The notes: a model not told the origin generated them from the letters alone. A stretch of DNA of 64,000 nucleotides from Brucellaceae bacterium (GCA_020637755.1 JACKJW010000001.1:124001-188000); one strand, 5' to 3'; positions 26,979 to 35,991 are shown, counted from the stretch's first letter. Made by a program: numbers and translations.

Positions 26979-27994
26979 GTGCGCCGGAGCGCTTCGGCAC
27001 CGGACCGGAAGGCGAGGCTGTCCATCGCGTGACGCTGGAAAACGGTGGCACGGTTGCCCGGATCATGACGTGGGGGGCGGGGCTGACCGATCTGCGCATA
27101 TCTGGTGTGGACCACGCACTGGTGCTCGGCTCCCCTGAGTTTCCGCCCTATCTCACGGTCATGCGCTTCTTCGGCGTCATCGCCGGACGGGTGGCAAACC
27201 GAATCGCCAAGGCAAGCGCGCCGCTCAATGGCCGGAAGCTGCAGCTTGAACGCAACGAGAATGGCAGGACGGCGCTGCATGGCGGGACCAGCGGCTCGGG
27301 CACGGCCAACTGGGTGCTCGACGGCCATGGCGACCGCTCGTGCCGGATGTGCATCCGGCTTGCCGACGGCCAGGGCGGCTTTCCCGGCAATCTCGACCTT
27401 GTGGCCACCTACGGGCTGGAGGCTGACGGGGCGCTCACCCTGACCATCGAGGGGCGGACCGATGCGCCGACCTTCTGCAGTCCGGCCCACCACGCTTACT
27501 GGAACCTCGACGGAAAGCCTGATCTCTCCGGGCACCGCCTGAGGGTGAACGCCCAGACCTACTTGCCTGTTGACGGGGAGAAAATCCCGCTCGGCGCGCC
27601 ACGGCCGGTCGCCGGGACGCGCTTCGATTTCCACGAGGCGCGAAACATCATCGAGCCCGGCGACGAGCCGCTGGACCACAATTTCTGCCTCGACGGTACC
27701 GTCCCCCTGCATCCGGCCTGCCGGCTGGAAGCAGGCGGCATCGTGCTCGACGTCGCGACCACTGCGCCAGGGCTGCAACTCTATGATGGCGCGCATATCA
27801 ACACGGCGCCTTGGCTCGGCCATCACGGCCGCCCGCACCGGCGCCATGCCGGGCTGGCGATTGAACCGCAAGCCTGGCCCGACGCGCCGAACCATCCCGA
27901 CTTTCCCTCGATTCTCCTCATGCCGGGGCAGACTTTCCGCCAGGTCTCCCGCTTCCATGCGCATCCGGCCATGCCTGAAAGGACCGTTCCATGA
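26975..27994 (+). CDS. galM: aldose 1-epimerase
   Basis: A 339-residue mutarotase that interconverts alpha and beta anomers so that the 1-dehydrogenase gets its preferred form. Visible family features are GRVANRIAKA near residue 70, the two catalytic His regions (TALHGG and SPAHHAYWNLDG) and the catalytic Glu region AIEPQAWPDAPNHPDFPS. It overlaps dgoA and the downstream dehydratase gene by 4 bp each, so it belongs to the same transcript. Confidence 0.92.
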   Translation: MSAPERFGTGPEGEAVHRVTLENGGTVARIMTWGAGLTDLRISGVDHALVLGSPEFPPYLTVMRFFGVIAGRVANRIAKASAPLNGRKLQLERNENGRTALHGGTSGSGTANWVLDGHGDRSCRMCIRLADGQGGFPGNLDLVATYGLEADGALTLTIEGRTDAPTFCSPAHHAYWNLDGKPDLSGHRLRVNAQTYLPVDGEKIPLGAPRPVAGTRFDFHEARNIIEPGDEPLDHNFCLDGTVPLHPACRLEAGGIVLDVATTAPGLQLYDGAHINTAPWLGHHGRPHRRHAGLAIEPQAWPDAPNHPDFPSILLMPGQTFRQVSRFHAHPAMPERTVP

Positions 27995-28908
27995 CCAAGC
28001 CGCTCTCCGGAATCCTGCCCGTTGCTCCGACGCCCTTCCATGATGACGGGCAGGTGGACCTGGACGGGATGAAGCGCGTCATCGACTGCATGATCGACCA
28101 GGGCGTGGACGCGATCTGCATCCTTGCCAACTATTCCGAGCAGTTCCTGCTTTCTGACGAGGAGCGCGCCATCCTGATGCGGCTCAGCCTCGAGCACGCG
28201 GCAGGCCGGGTTCCCGTGATCGTGACGATCAGCCATTTTTCGACCGCCATTGCCGTACGGCGTGCGCGGGATGCGCAGGCCATGGGCGCTTCCATGGTGA
28301 TGATGATGCCGCCCTATCACGGGGTCGGCCTGGTGCCTGCACCGCAGGGCATCTACGAGCATTTCAAGGCGGTCAGCGATGCCATTTCCATCCCGATCAT
28401 GGTGCAGGATGCGCCGCTTTCGGGCGCACCGCTGCCGGTCGATCTGCTGGTGCGCATGGCCAGGGAGATCGCGAATGTTTCCTATTTCAAGATCGAGGTG
28501 CCGTTTGCCGCCGACAAGCTTGCAGCGCTCATCGAGGCGGGCGGTGAGCACATCGCCGGGCCATTCGACGGCGAAGAGGCGGTGACGCTGCTGGCGGATC
28601 TCGACGCCGGCTGCACCGGCACGATGACCTCTGCGATGTTTCCCGAGAAGATCAAGCCGATCGTCACCGAACATCTGGCCGGAAACCTCGATACGGCGCT
28701 GGAGCACTGGACGCGTTGCCTGCCGCTGATCAACCATGAGAACCGGCAATGCGGATTGCGCGCGGCCAAGACGGTGATGATGGAGGGCGGGGTGATCGGC
28801 TCGGATCATGTGCGCCATCCGCTGAAGCCGATGTCGCCACGCACCCGCTCCCGCCTGCTCGACCTGGCCCGCGACCTCGACGTGCTGGCGCTGTCCTGGG
28901 GCAAATGA
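27991..28908 (+). CDS. DapA-family 2-keto-3-deoxy-L-arabonate dehydratase
   Basis: A 305-residue TIM-barrel protein of the dihydrodipicolinate synthase family. The Schiff-base Lys lies in SYFKIEVP. Segments ILANYSEQFLLSDEER, MPPYHGVGL, IMVQDAPLSG and LPLINHENRQCG are close to the L-KDA dehydratase of Azospirillum brasilense, which turns 2-keto-3-deoxy-L-arabonate into 2-oxoglutarate semialdehyde. Family members can also act as KDG aldolases, so the reaction is inferred partly from the neighbouring KGSADH gene. It overlaps galM by 4 bp. Confidence 0.87.
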   Translation: MTKPLSGILPVAPTPFHDDGQVDLDGMKRVIDCMIDQGVDAICILANYSEQFLLSDEERAILMRLSLEHAAGRVPVIVTISHFSTAIAVRRARDAQAMGASMVMMMPPYHGVGLVPAPQGIYEHFKAVSDAISIPIMVQDAPLSGAPLPVDLLVRMAREIANVSYFKIEVPFAADKLAALIEAGGEHIAGPFDGEEAVTLLADLDAGCTGTMTSAMFPEKIKPIVTEHLAGNLDTALEHWTRCLPLINHENRQCGLRAAKTVMMEGGVIGSDHVRHPLKPMSPRTRSRLLDLARDLDVLALSWGK

Positions 28909-28921
28909 GGGAGGCCCATCC

Positions 28922-29818
28922 ATGACCATCACGAAGGCGCTGATCCGGCGGCTGCCCGGCCCCTGCAGCGAACTGGGAGAAGGGCCGCACTACGACGTCG
29001 CCTCCGATACTGCCTGGTGGTTCGATATCGTGGGCAGGCACCTGCTCGAACATCGCTTCGCCTCCGGCGAGACGGTCACCCACGTTCTGCCGCGCATGGG
29101 ATCGGTGATCGCGCGGGTGGATGACAATCGCCAGATGCTCGCCATGGACGACGGGATCTATCTGCGGGACCGGGCCAATGGAGCGCTCAGCCTTCTGGTT
29201 CCGCTCGAAGCGGACAACCCCGTGACCCGTTCCAATGATGGACGCGTCCACCCGTCCGGCAGGCTTTGGATCGGGACCATGGGCAAGAAGGCCGAACGTG
29301 AGGCCGGTGCCATTTACTGGACAGACGGAAAGACGGTCACGCGGCTTTATGACCGGATCAGCATTCCGAACTCGATCTGCTTTTCGCCTGACGGCAGCAT
29401 CGGCTATTTCGCCGACACCGCCCGCAATATCATCTTCCGCGTGGCGCTCGATCCGGCGACCGGCCTGCCCGCCGGGGAGCACGAGCCGTTTCTCACCGGC
29501 GCCGACTTGCCGCTCGGCGGCTGGTTCGACGGATCGGTCACCGATGCGGGTGGCGTCTTGTGGAACGCGGCATGGGGTGGCGGATCGGTGTCGGGTTTCG
29601 CGCCGGACGGAAAGCTGGTCGCGACATTCGAGGTTCCGGCCGGCCAAACCAGTTGCCCGGCCTTTGTGGGCCAGGACCTCGACCGCATGCTAGTGACCAC
29701 GGCATGGCAGGGCTATTCCGAAACCCGGAAAGCCGCTGATCCGGGTGCCGGTCATGCCTACGTGATCGATGGCGGATTTCGCGGAAAGGCAGATACGGAT
29801 TTCCGCCTTGATGATTGA
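28922..29818 (+). CDS. SMP-30/gluconolactonase family sugar lactonase
   Basis: A 298-residue six-bladed beta-propeller lactonase that opens the sugar lactone made by the dehydrogenase. The metal-ligand Glu is in ELGEGPHYD near residue 20. Conserved segments follow: SNDGRVHPSGRLWIGTM, PNSICFSPDG-like, ADTARNIIFR and the late Asp in WFDGSVTDAGG. Function as an arabinolactonase or galactonolactonase is inferred from context. ATG at 28922 follows GGGAGG. The KGSADH gene starts 14 bp after its stop. Confidence 0.88.
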   Translation: MTITKALIRRLPGPCSELGEGPHYDVASDTAWWFDIVGRHLLEHRFASGETVTHVLPRMGSVIARVDDNRQMLAMDDGIYLRDRANGALSLLVPLEADNPVTRSNDGRVHPSGRLWIGTMGKKAEREAGAIYWTDGKTVTRLYDRISIPNSICFSPDGSIGYFADTARNIIFRVALDPATGLPAGEHEPFLTGADLPLGGWFDGSVTDAGGVLWNAAWGGGSVSGFAPDGKLVATFEVPAGQTSCPAFVGQDLDRMLVTTAWQGYSETRKAADPGAGHAYVIDGGFRGKADTDFRLDD

Positions 29819-29832
29819 AAAGGGACACTGAA

Positions 29833-31338
29833 ATGTTGACGGGCAAGCATCTGATTGCGGGCAATTGGGTTTCCGGCGCGGGCACGTTCCGCTCCGAGCC
29901 GGCGCATGGCGAGGCGCATGATTTCGCGGTGGGAACGCCTGCGCTGGTGGATGCGGCCTGCGTGGCTGCGGAAGAGGCCTTTTGGTCCTACGGCTACTCG
30001 GCGCGGGCCGATCGGGCGGCCTTCCTCAACGCCATTGCCGACGAGATCGACAAGCGCGGCGACGCGATCACCGCAATCGGCGCATCGGAAACCGGCCTGC
30101 CGGAAGCGCGTCTCATTGGCGAACGCGGGCGGACTACCGGCCAGTTGCGCCTGTTTGCCTCCCACATCCTGAAGGGCGACTATCTCGACCGGCGCCATGA
30201 CGCCGCCCTGCCGGACCGCCAGCCCCTGCCGCGCCCGGGCATCAAGCTGGTGGAGCGGCCGGTCGGCCCGGTGGCCGTGTTCGGAGCGTCGAATTTCCCG
30301 CTGGCCTTCTCGACGGCGGGTGGCGACACGGCGGCCGCGCTGGCGGCCGGCTGTCCGGTCGTGGTCAAAGGCCATTCCGCCCATCCGGGCACGGGCGAGA
30401 TCGTGGCGCAGGCCATTGATGCGGCGATCAGGGCCTGCGGCCTTCATCCGGGCGTGTTCAGCCTGATCCAGGGCGGCCGGCGCGACGTGGGTGAAGCGGT
30501 GGTCACCCATCCGCTGATCAAGGCGGTCGGCTTCACCGGGTCGCTTGCCGGGGGCCGCGCGCTGTTTGACCTTTGCGCATCCCGCCCCGAGCCGATCCCC
30601 TTCTTCGGCGAACTCGGCTCGGTCAACCCGATGTTCCTGCTGCCCCGGGCACTGCAGGCGCGCGGCGCGGAAATCGCCAAGGGCTGGGCCGGATCGCTGA
30701 CCATGGGCGCCGGGCAGTTCTGCACGAACCCCGGCATCGCCGTGGTGATCGGGGGCGCGAATGCCGACGCCTTCGCGGCCGCTGCTTCCGCCGCGCTGGC
30801 ACCGGTCGCCGCGCAAACCATGCTGACCGACGGCATCGCTTCCGCCTACCGTTCAGGCCGCGACCGCATAGCAGGTTCGGCGGGTGTGCAGGAATTGCTG
30901 ACCTCCACCTGCGACTTGCGCAACGCGACGCCCTATCTCTATCGCGTCGCGGGCGACGACTGGCTGGCCAACCACCTGCTGGGCGAAGAAGTGTTCGGTC
31001 CGCTCGGCCTCATCGTCACGGTCCGGGACTTTTCCCAGATGATGGGCGTGGCAAAGTCGCTGGCGGGCCAGCTCACTTGCACCCTCCACCTCGATGCGGG
31101 CGACACGGCAGAGGGTCAGGCGCTGATGCCGGTTCTGGAGCGCAAGGCGGGGCGCATTCTCGCCAATGGCTTCCCGACCGGCGTGGAGGTCTGCGATGCC
31201 ATGGTGCATGGCGGACCGTACCCGGCCTCGACCAATTTCGGGGCAACGTCGGTCGGAACCCTCTCCATCCGCCGCTTCCTGCGTCCGGTCTCCTACCAGA
31301 ACATGCCCGACGCGCTGCTGCCTCAGGACTTGCGATAG
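29833..31338 (+). CDS. 2-oxoglutarate semialdehyde dehydrogenase (KGSADH)
   Basis: A 501-residue aldehyde dehydrogenase that oxidises 2-oxoglutarate semialdehyde to 2-oxoglutarate with NAD(P). Active-site residues are visible: Lys179 in VVVKGHSAHPG (cofactor), Glu260 in FFGELGSVNP (general base) and Cys297 in GQFCTNPG (nucleophile). The FGELGSVNP and GQFCTNPG forms are those of KGSADHs. The ATG at 29833 with AAAGGGA upstream is preferred over a TTG at 29815. It is the last gene of the sugar run and completes the pentose branch into the TCA cycle. Confidence 0.92.
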   Translation: MLTGKHLIAGNWVSGAGTFRSEPAHGEAHDFAVGTPALVDAACVAAEEAFWSYGYSARADRAAFLNAIADEIDKRGDAITAIGASETGLPEARLIGERGRTTGQLRLFASHILKGDYLDRRHDAALPDRQPLPRPGIKLVERPVGPVAVFGASNFPLAFSTAGGDTAAALAAGCPVVVKGHSAHPGTGEIVAQAIDAAIRACGLHPGVFSLIQGGRRDVGEAVVTHPLIKAVGFTGSLAGGRALFDLCASRPEPIPFFGELGSVNPMFLLPRALQARGAEIAKGWAGSLTMGAGQFCTNPGIAVVIGGANADAFAAAASAALAPVAAQTMLTDGIASAYRSGRDRIAGSAGVQELLTSTCDLRNATPYLYRVAGDDWLANHLLGEEVFGPLGLIVTVRDFSQMMGVAKSLAGQLTCTLHLDAGDTAEGQALMPVLERKAGRILANGFPTGVEVCDAMVHGGPYPASTNFGATSVGTLSIRRFLRPVSYQNMPDALLPQDLR

Positions 31339-31538
31339 GCAGCCGGCAATCTGCGCCATTGCCGCATTCAGGCATCACGGCGGGCGGTGCCGTCGCAAGA
31401 CAGACGGTGGATGCCGGTGGCAGGCACGAAATCCCGGCCGCCATGCAGGAAGACTTTGTGTCGGCGGCCAAGGCGCATTATGGAAAGCCCGCAACCCGGC
31501 ACCGAGCGGGCCATGCGCGAAGTTCAAGGACACAGATG

Positions 31539-32393
31539 ATGAGCGAACGTCCCTTTGTGGTGAACCTTAGTTGCGAAGACCGGCCCGGCATCGTGGCGGC
31601 CGTGACGACCGAGCTTGCCGCTTTTGGCGCCAACATTGCCGAATCGAACCAGTTCTGGGACCGCCAGACAAACCGCTTCTTCATGCGCATCGCCTTCAAC
31701 GCCCCCGGCGGCATCACCCGCGAGGACATTGAGCGCAATCTCCAGCCGGTGACCACGCGCTTCGACATGAAGGTCGCGCTGACTGACCGGTCGCGCCGTC
31801 CGCGGATCATCATCATGGTGTCGAAATTCGACCACGCGATGCTTCACCTGCTCTACCAGATCCGCGTCGGCTGGCTGGATGCCGATGTGGTGGCAATGGT
31901 GTCCAACCACGAGGACAGCCGCGCCACTGCGGAGGCTGCCGGCATCCCCTATCATTGCTGGAAGGTCGCCAAGGACAACAAAGCCGAACAGGAGGCCAAG
32001 CTGCTCGACCTGGTGCGCAGCTCCGGGGCCGATCTGGTGATCCTGGCGCGTTACATGCAGGTGCTCTCCGACCAGTTATCCAATCGGCTGTTCGGCAAGG
32101 TCATCAACATCCACCATTCCTTCCTGCCGAGCTTCAAGGGGGCCAAGCCTTACCATCAGGCCCACCAGCGCGGGGTGAAGCTGATCGGCGCGACCGCCCA
32201 TTACGTGACGCCGGAACTGGACGAAGGCCCGATCATCGAGCAGGAGACGGAGCGCGTCACCCATGCGATGAGCCCGGATGATTTCGTGGCGGCAGGGCGC
32301 GACATCGAAAGCCGGGTGCTGGCGCGCGCGGTGAAGATGCATCTGGAAAACCGTGTCATGCTGAACGGCCACAAGACGGTGGTCTTCGCCTGA
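31539..32393 (+). CDS. purU: formyltetrahydrofolate deformylase
   Basis: A 284-residue enzyme that hydrolyses 10-formyl-THF to formate and THF, which balances one-carbon pools and feeds formate to PurT. An N-terminal ACT domain (about 5-80, starting FVVNLSCEDRPGIVA) precedes the formyltransferase-like domain with the catalytic Asn-His-Asp set in NIHHSFLPSFKGA, HYVTPELDEGPII. I prefer the second of two adjacent ATGs (31539) because AAGGA then sits 8 bp upstream. A 200-bp gap separates it from the sugar operon and a terminator follows. Confidence 0.95.
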   Translation: MSERPFVVNLSCEDRPGIVAAVTTELAAFGANIAESNQFWDRQTNRFFMRIAFNAPGGITREDIERNLQPVTTRFDMKVALTDRSRRPRIIIMVSKFDHAMLHLLYQIRVGWLDADVVAMVSNHEDSRATAEAAGIPYHCWKVAKDNKAEQEAKLLDLVRSSGADLVILARYMQVLSDQLSNRLFGKVINIHHSFLPSFKGAKPYHQAHQRGVKLIGATAHYVTPELDEGPIIEQETERVTHAMSPDDFVAAGRDIESRVLARAVKMHLENRVMLNGHKTVVFA

Positions 32394-32419
32394 TATTTCT
32401 TGACCGGCGTTTTCAAAGG

Positions 32420-32450
32420 AGCCCGGCGGGGAGGACCCGCCGGGCTTTTT
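32420..32450 (+). terminator. intrinsic terminator of purU
   Basis: An 11-bp perfect stem (32420-32430 with 32436-32446) with a 5-nt loop is followed directly by TTTTT. It lies 27 bp after the purU stop. Confidence 0.9.
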
Positions 32451-32529
32451 CATGCCGGTCGAGCGCATCGGGCTTGCCGGCGGGATGGCCCGGTGGTAGG
32501 AACGCTTCGTTATTTCTGGATTTATCGAT

Positions 32530-32865
32530 ATGAATGAAGCCGATGCCCTCTGCGCGCTTGCAGCCCTCGGTCAGGAAACACGGCTGGCGATCTTCCGGCT
32601 GCTGGTCAAGGCAGGCGAGGGCGGGCTTGCGGCAGGTGACATTGCCGAACGGCTCGGCGTGCTTCAGAACACGCTCTCGGCCCACCTGAAAATCCTGTCG
32701 CAGGCCGGTCTTGTCACCCATGAACGCGAGGGCCGCTTGATCCGCTACCGCGCCGGTTTCACCGCCATGCGCGACCTGCTCGCCTTTCTCATGGAGGATT
32801 GCTGCAACGGCAATCCCGAACTCTGCGCCCCCGTCATCGAAGCCGTCACGTGCGGCTGCAATTGA
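32530..32865 (+). CDS. arsR: ArsR family metalloregulator with C-terminal cysteines
   Basis: A 111-residue winged-helix repressor. The DNA-recognition part (LQNTLSAHLKILSQAGLV, about 45-62) is typical of ArsR/SmtB proteins. The C-terminus carries Cys91, Cys92, Cys99, Cys108 and Cys110. The CC-x6-C trio matches the As(III)-sensing site of the Acidithiobacillus-type ArsR, not the CxC of the plasmid type. It is first gene of arsR-arsC-aqpS. No strong ribosome site precedes the ATG. GCTTCGTT (32504-32511) and AATGAAGC (32533-32540) form an imperfect inverted repeat around the start, a possible operator. Confidence 0.9.
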   Translation: MNEADALCALAALGQETRLAIFRLLVKAGEGGLAAGDIAERLGVLQNTLSAHLKILSQAGLVTHEREGRLIRYRAGFTAMRDLLAFLMEDCCNGNPELCAPVIEAVTCGCN

Positions 32866-32873
32866 GGTCTGCC

Positions 32874-33401
32874 ATGAACTCACCTGTCAACATTCTCATT
32901 CTCTGCACGGCCAATTCTGCCCGTTCGATCCTGGGCGAGGCGCTGATCGCGCGCCATGGCGGGGGCCGATTCGCCAGCTATTCGGCAGGGTCGCATCCGC
33001 GCGGCATTCCGAACCCGGACGGGCTGAAGCTGCTTGCCATGAAGGGCTACGATACCGCTGCTTTCCGCTCCAAGAGCTGGGACGAATTTGCCGGGCCGGA
33101 GGCGCCGCAAATGGACATCGTGATCACGGTTTGCGATGCGGCGGCCGGCGAAAGCTGCCCGCTGTGGCCGGGGGCTCCGGTCAAGGCACACTGGGGCATT
33201 CCGGACCCCGCCGGAAAGGGCGAGAGCGAGGCCGAGCGGCTCGCCGCCTTCGAGGAGGCCTACCGGCTGCTGGAAGCCCGCGCGCTGGCGCTGGCCGCCC
33301 TGCCCGTGGAACAGATGAACACGGAGGACCTGAAAGAAGCACTTGCCGGCATCGGCGCGCTCGACGGCGCAACCGACCTGGCGCGCGCGGGGGGCCTGTG
33401 A
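32874..33401 (+). CDS. arsC: arsenate reductase, low-molecular-weight phosphatase type
   Basis: A 175-residue arsenate reductase of the LMW tyrosine phosphatase fold. The phosphate-loop signature CX5R is C11-TANSA-R17-S, at the expected N-terminal position. MDIVITVCDAA and a second Cys in GESCPLWPG follow. It reduces As(V) to As(III) using thioredoxin or glutathione. Its ATG is 8 bp after the arsR stop, and aqpS begins 3 bp after its own stop, which shows an operon. The length and features are those of the versions found next to ArsR in rhizobia. Confidence 0.92.
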   Translation: MNSPVNILILCTANSARSILGEALIARHGGGRFASYSAGSHPRGIPNPDGLKLLAMKGYDTAAFRSKSWDEFAGPEAPQMDIVITVCDAAAGESCPLWPGAPVKAHWGIPDPAGKGESEAERLAAFEEAYRLLEARALALAALPVEQMNTEDLKEALAGIGALDGATDLARAGGL

Positions 33402-33404
33402 CCC

Positions 33405-34094
33405 ATGGCGTTTGATCTTTCCCGCCGAGTTGCTGCCGAGGCACTCGGCACCATGATACTGGTAGCCACCGTGGTCGGCTCGGGCATCATGGCCGATCGG
33501 CTGTCCGACGATGTCGCCGTATCACTGCTCGGCAACACGATACCCACAGGCGCGATCCTGTTCGTTCTCATCACCGCACTCGGGCCGGTTTCGGGCGCGC
33601 ATTTCAACCCGGCCGTCAGCCTGGTGTTCCTTGTGCGGCGCGAAGTGTCCGCCCGTGACTGCGCAGCATACATGGTTGCCCAGATCACTGGCGGCATTGC
33701 GGGCACGCTGCTGGCGCATGCCATGTTCGAGCTTCCGCTCCTGCAACTGTCGCAGACCGTGCGGAGCGGCGGCGGCCAATGGATCGCGGAGATCGTGGCG
33801 ACATCCGGCCTCGTCCTCACCATCCTTGCCGGACTTCGCTTCAAGGCCGATGCCATTCCGGCGCTCGTCGGACTCTATATCACCGCTGCCTACTGGTTCA
33901 CGGCATCGACCTCCTTTGCCAATCCGGCGGTGGCCATCGCGCGTGCCTTTTCTGATACGTTCGCCGGAATCCGCCCGGCGGATGTGCCGCTTTTTGTTGT
34001 CATGGAAATCATCGGCGCCTTGATCGCGGCCGGGTTCGCCGGCTGGCTGCTGACGCCAGCGGCGGGTGATGCGCGGGACGAGGCTGCGGCCTGA
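33405..34094 (+). CDS. aqpS: aquaglyceroporin AqpS-like arsenite channel
   Basis: A 229-residue major intrinsic protein with six membrane helices and two NPA boxes (NPA 68-70 in GAHFNPAVS and NPA 173-175 in FANPAVAIA). The residue right after the second NPA, normally the filter Arg, is Val176. This widens the pore and, as I recall, is also seen in Sinorhizobium meliloti AqpS. In the ars operon of S. meliloti AqpS replaces ArsB and lets arsenite made by ArsC run out down its gradient. The same use is inferred here. No ArsB, Acr3 or ArsH gene is adjacent. Confidence 0.88.
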   Translation: MAFDLSRRVAAEALGTMILVATVVGSGIMADRLSDDVAVSLLGNTIPTGAILFVLITALGPVSGAHFNPAVSLVFLVRREVSARDCAAYMVAQITGGIAGTLLAHAMFELPLLQLSQTVRSGGGQWIAEIVATSGLVLTILAGLRFKADAIPALVGLYITAAYWFTASTSFANPAVAIARAFSDTFAGIRPADVPLFVVMEIIGALIAAGFAGWLLTPAAGDARDEAAA

Positions 34095-34230
34095 GAGTGC
34101 CTCACGGAGTTGCGGCGGAATGCGCCGAATTGCTGCTTTGCGTCATGACAAAATTTCTTTAAGAAGCGGGGCAGGACAAGATGCGGGCGCGATGCACCGT
34201 CGCCCGTCGTGATGGAAAGACGGACAAGTC

Positions 34231-35202
34231 ATGACCGAGATCACCTCCACCCCCAAGCTCGTTACCGTTTTCGGAGGCTCCGGCTTCGTTGGCCGCCATG
34301 TGGTGCGCGCCCTGGCGCGGCGTGGCTACCAGGTGCGCGTCGCCTGCCGCCGCCCGAACCTCGCCTTCCATCTCCAGCCGCTCGGCAATGTCGGCCAGAT
34401 CCACGCGGTGCAGGCCAACCTGCGCAACCGGGCCTCGGTGGACCGCGCGGTCGCCGGTGCCGACCACGTCATCAACCTTGTCGCCATCATGAACGAGAGC
34501 GGCAAGCAGACCTACAATGCGGTGCAGGTGTTCGGTGCGCGGGCTGTTGCCGAAGCGGCACGCGCCGCCGGTGCGGGCCTCACCCATTTCTCCGCCATCG
34601 GGGCCGACAAGAATTCGCCCGCTGGCTATGCCCGCGCCAAGGCGCTGGGCGAAGAGGCGGTGCTGGAGACGGTTCCCGGCGCGGTGATCCTGCGCCCGTC
34701 GATCGTGTTCGGTCCGGAAGACGATTTCCTGAACCGCTTCGCCGAAATGAGCCGTTTCTCCCCTTTCCTGCCGCTGATCGGTGGCGGCGAGACGAAATTC
34801 CAGCCTGTGTTCGTGGGCGATCTTGCCGAGGCGGTTGCCCGCTCGGTTGACGGCACGGTGGCTGCCGGAACCTACGAAATCGGCGGACCGGAGGTGCTGA
34901 GCTTCCGCGACTGCATGGAGACGATGCTTGAGATCATCGATCGCAAGCGCATGCTCGTCACCCTGCCCTGGGGTGTTGCAAAGCTGATGGGCAAGGTGTT
35001 CGGCTTGCTTCCCGGCAAGCTCATCACCGCCGACCAGGTGGAATTGCTCAAGGTGGACAATGTCGTCTCGCCGGAGGCCAAGGCCGCTGGCCGGACGCTG
35101 GAAGGTCTCGGCATCACCGGCCGCACCATCGAGGCGCTGGCGCCGTCGTGGATGTGGAAGTTCCGCCCCGCCGGCCAGTTCACGCGCAAGGGCCACGCCT
35201 GA
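34231..35202 (+). CDS. NDUFA9-like complex I-associated SDR protein
   Basis: A 323-residue extended short-chain dehydrogenase family protein of the NDUFA9 subgroup. The NAD(P)-binding motif GGSGFVGRHV is at 15-24, and characteristic segments INLVAIM, HFSAIGADKNSPAGYARAKALGEE and ILRPSIVFGPEDDFLNRF follow. The mitochondrial homologue is an accessory subunit of NADH dehydrogenase; the bacterial protein's role is not settled. It is followed 17 bp later by the TauE gene. The nuo genes are not in this window. Confidence 0.88.
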   Translation: MTEITSTPKLVTVFGGSGFVGRHVVRALARRGYQVRVACRRPNLAFHLQPLGNVGQIHAVQANLRNRASVDRAVAGADHVINLVAIMNESGKQTYNAVQVFGARAVAEAARAAGAGLTHFSAIGADKNSPAGYARAKALGEEAVLETVPGAVILRPSIVFGPEDDFLNRFAEMSRFSPFLPLIGGGETKFQPVFVGDLAEAVARSVDGTVAAGTYEIGGPEVLSFRDCMETMLEIIDRKRMLVTLPWGVAKLMGKVFGLLPGKLITADQVELLKVDNVVSPEAKAAGRTLEGLGITGRTIEALAPSWMWKFRPAGQFTRKGHA

Positions 35203-35219
35203 CCGCAGGACCGGCCGCG

Positions 35220-35987
35220 GTGGATGCGATCTCCGGTCTCGTGCCCTCCGGCCTTGAGCCGGCGGCGGCGATCATCCTTGTTACGGCAAGCTTCTTCACC
35301 TCCGCGCTGACCGCGGCGTTCGGTGTCGGCGGTGGCGTCTTCATGCTGGCGCTGATGGGCCTGATGGTGCCGGTCGCGGCCCTCATCCCCGTCCATGGCG
35401 CGGTGCAGCTCGGCTCCAACACGGGGCGCGCCTGGCACCAGCGGGCGCATATCCACTGGCCGGTGCTGCTGCCCTTCATGGCAGGCGCCGTCATCGGTTC
35501 GATCGCGGGTGGTTTCATCGTGCTGGAACTGCCCGACGCCCTGATGAAACTGGTGCTCGGAGCCTTCATCATCGCCGTCACGTGGACGAAGATCCCGGGC
35601 TTCGACCGGCTGTCGAAGGGCGGGCTTGCCATCGGCGGCAGCGTGATCGGCTTCCTGACCATGGCGCTGGGTGCGACCGGGCCGATGATGGCGGCCTTCC
35701 TGAACCAGTTCCTCAGCGGCGACCGCAAGGCCATCGTCTCGACCCATGCGGCACTGATGACCGTACTTCACGCGATGAAGATCGTGGTGTTCGGCGCGCT
35801 GGGCTTCGCCTTTGCGCGCTGGCTGCCGCTGGTTGCCGCGATGATCGCCACCGGCTATGCCGGGACCGTGTGGGGCACGGCACTGCTGGAACGCATGCCG
35901 GAAGATGCCTTCCGCAAATGGTTCCGCATCGCGCTGACCGTGCTGGCGCTCGACCTGATGCGGCGCGGGCTCATGGCCCTCGCCTGA
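35220..35987 (+). CDS. TauE/SafE family membrane transporter (sulfite exporter-like)
   Basis: A 255-residue membrane protein with about eight hydrophobic segments in two halves. It has the family glycine-rich motifs AAFGVGGGVFMLALM near residue 40 and ALGATGPMMAAFLNQ near 150. TauE/SafE members move sulfoacetate, sulfite or related anions; the substrate here is unknown. The start is taken as GTG 35220 (VDAISGLVPSG), shortly after CAGGA. An upstream ATG at 35148 would overlap the preceding gene by 55 bp. It ends 4 bp before the convergent uppP. Confidence 0.82.
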   Translation: MDAISGLVPSGLEPAAAIILVTASFFTSALTAAFGVGGGVFMLALMGLMVPVAALIPVHGAVQLGSNTGRAWHQRAHIHWPVLLPFMAGAVIGSIAGGFIVLELPDALMKLVLGAFIIAVTWTKIPGFDRLSKGGLAIGGSVIGFLTMALGATGPMMAAFLNQFLSGDRKAIVSTHAALMTVLHAMKIVVFGALGFAFARWLPLVAAMIATGYAGTVWGTALLERMPEDAFRKWFRIALTVLALDLMRRGLMALA

Positions 35988-35991
35988 GCGC

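Noticed and set aside
35148..35219. Upstream start for the TauE gene
   Set aside because: It would overlap the NDUFA9-like gene by 55 bp and adds residues that do not look like the family; the GTG at 35220 fits better.
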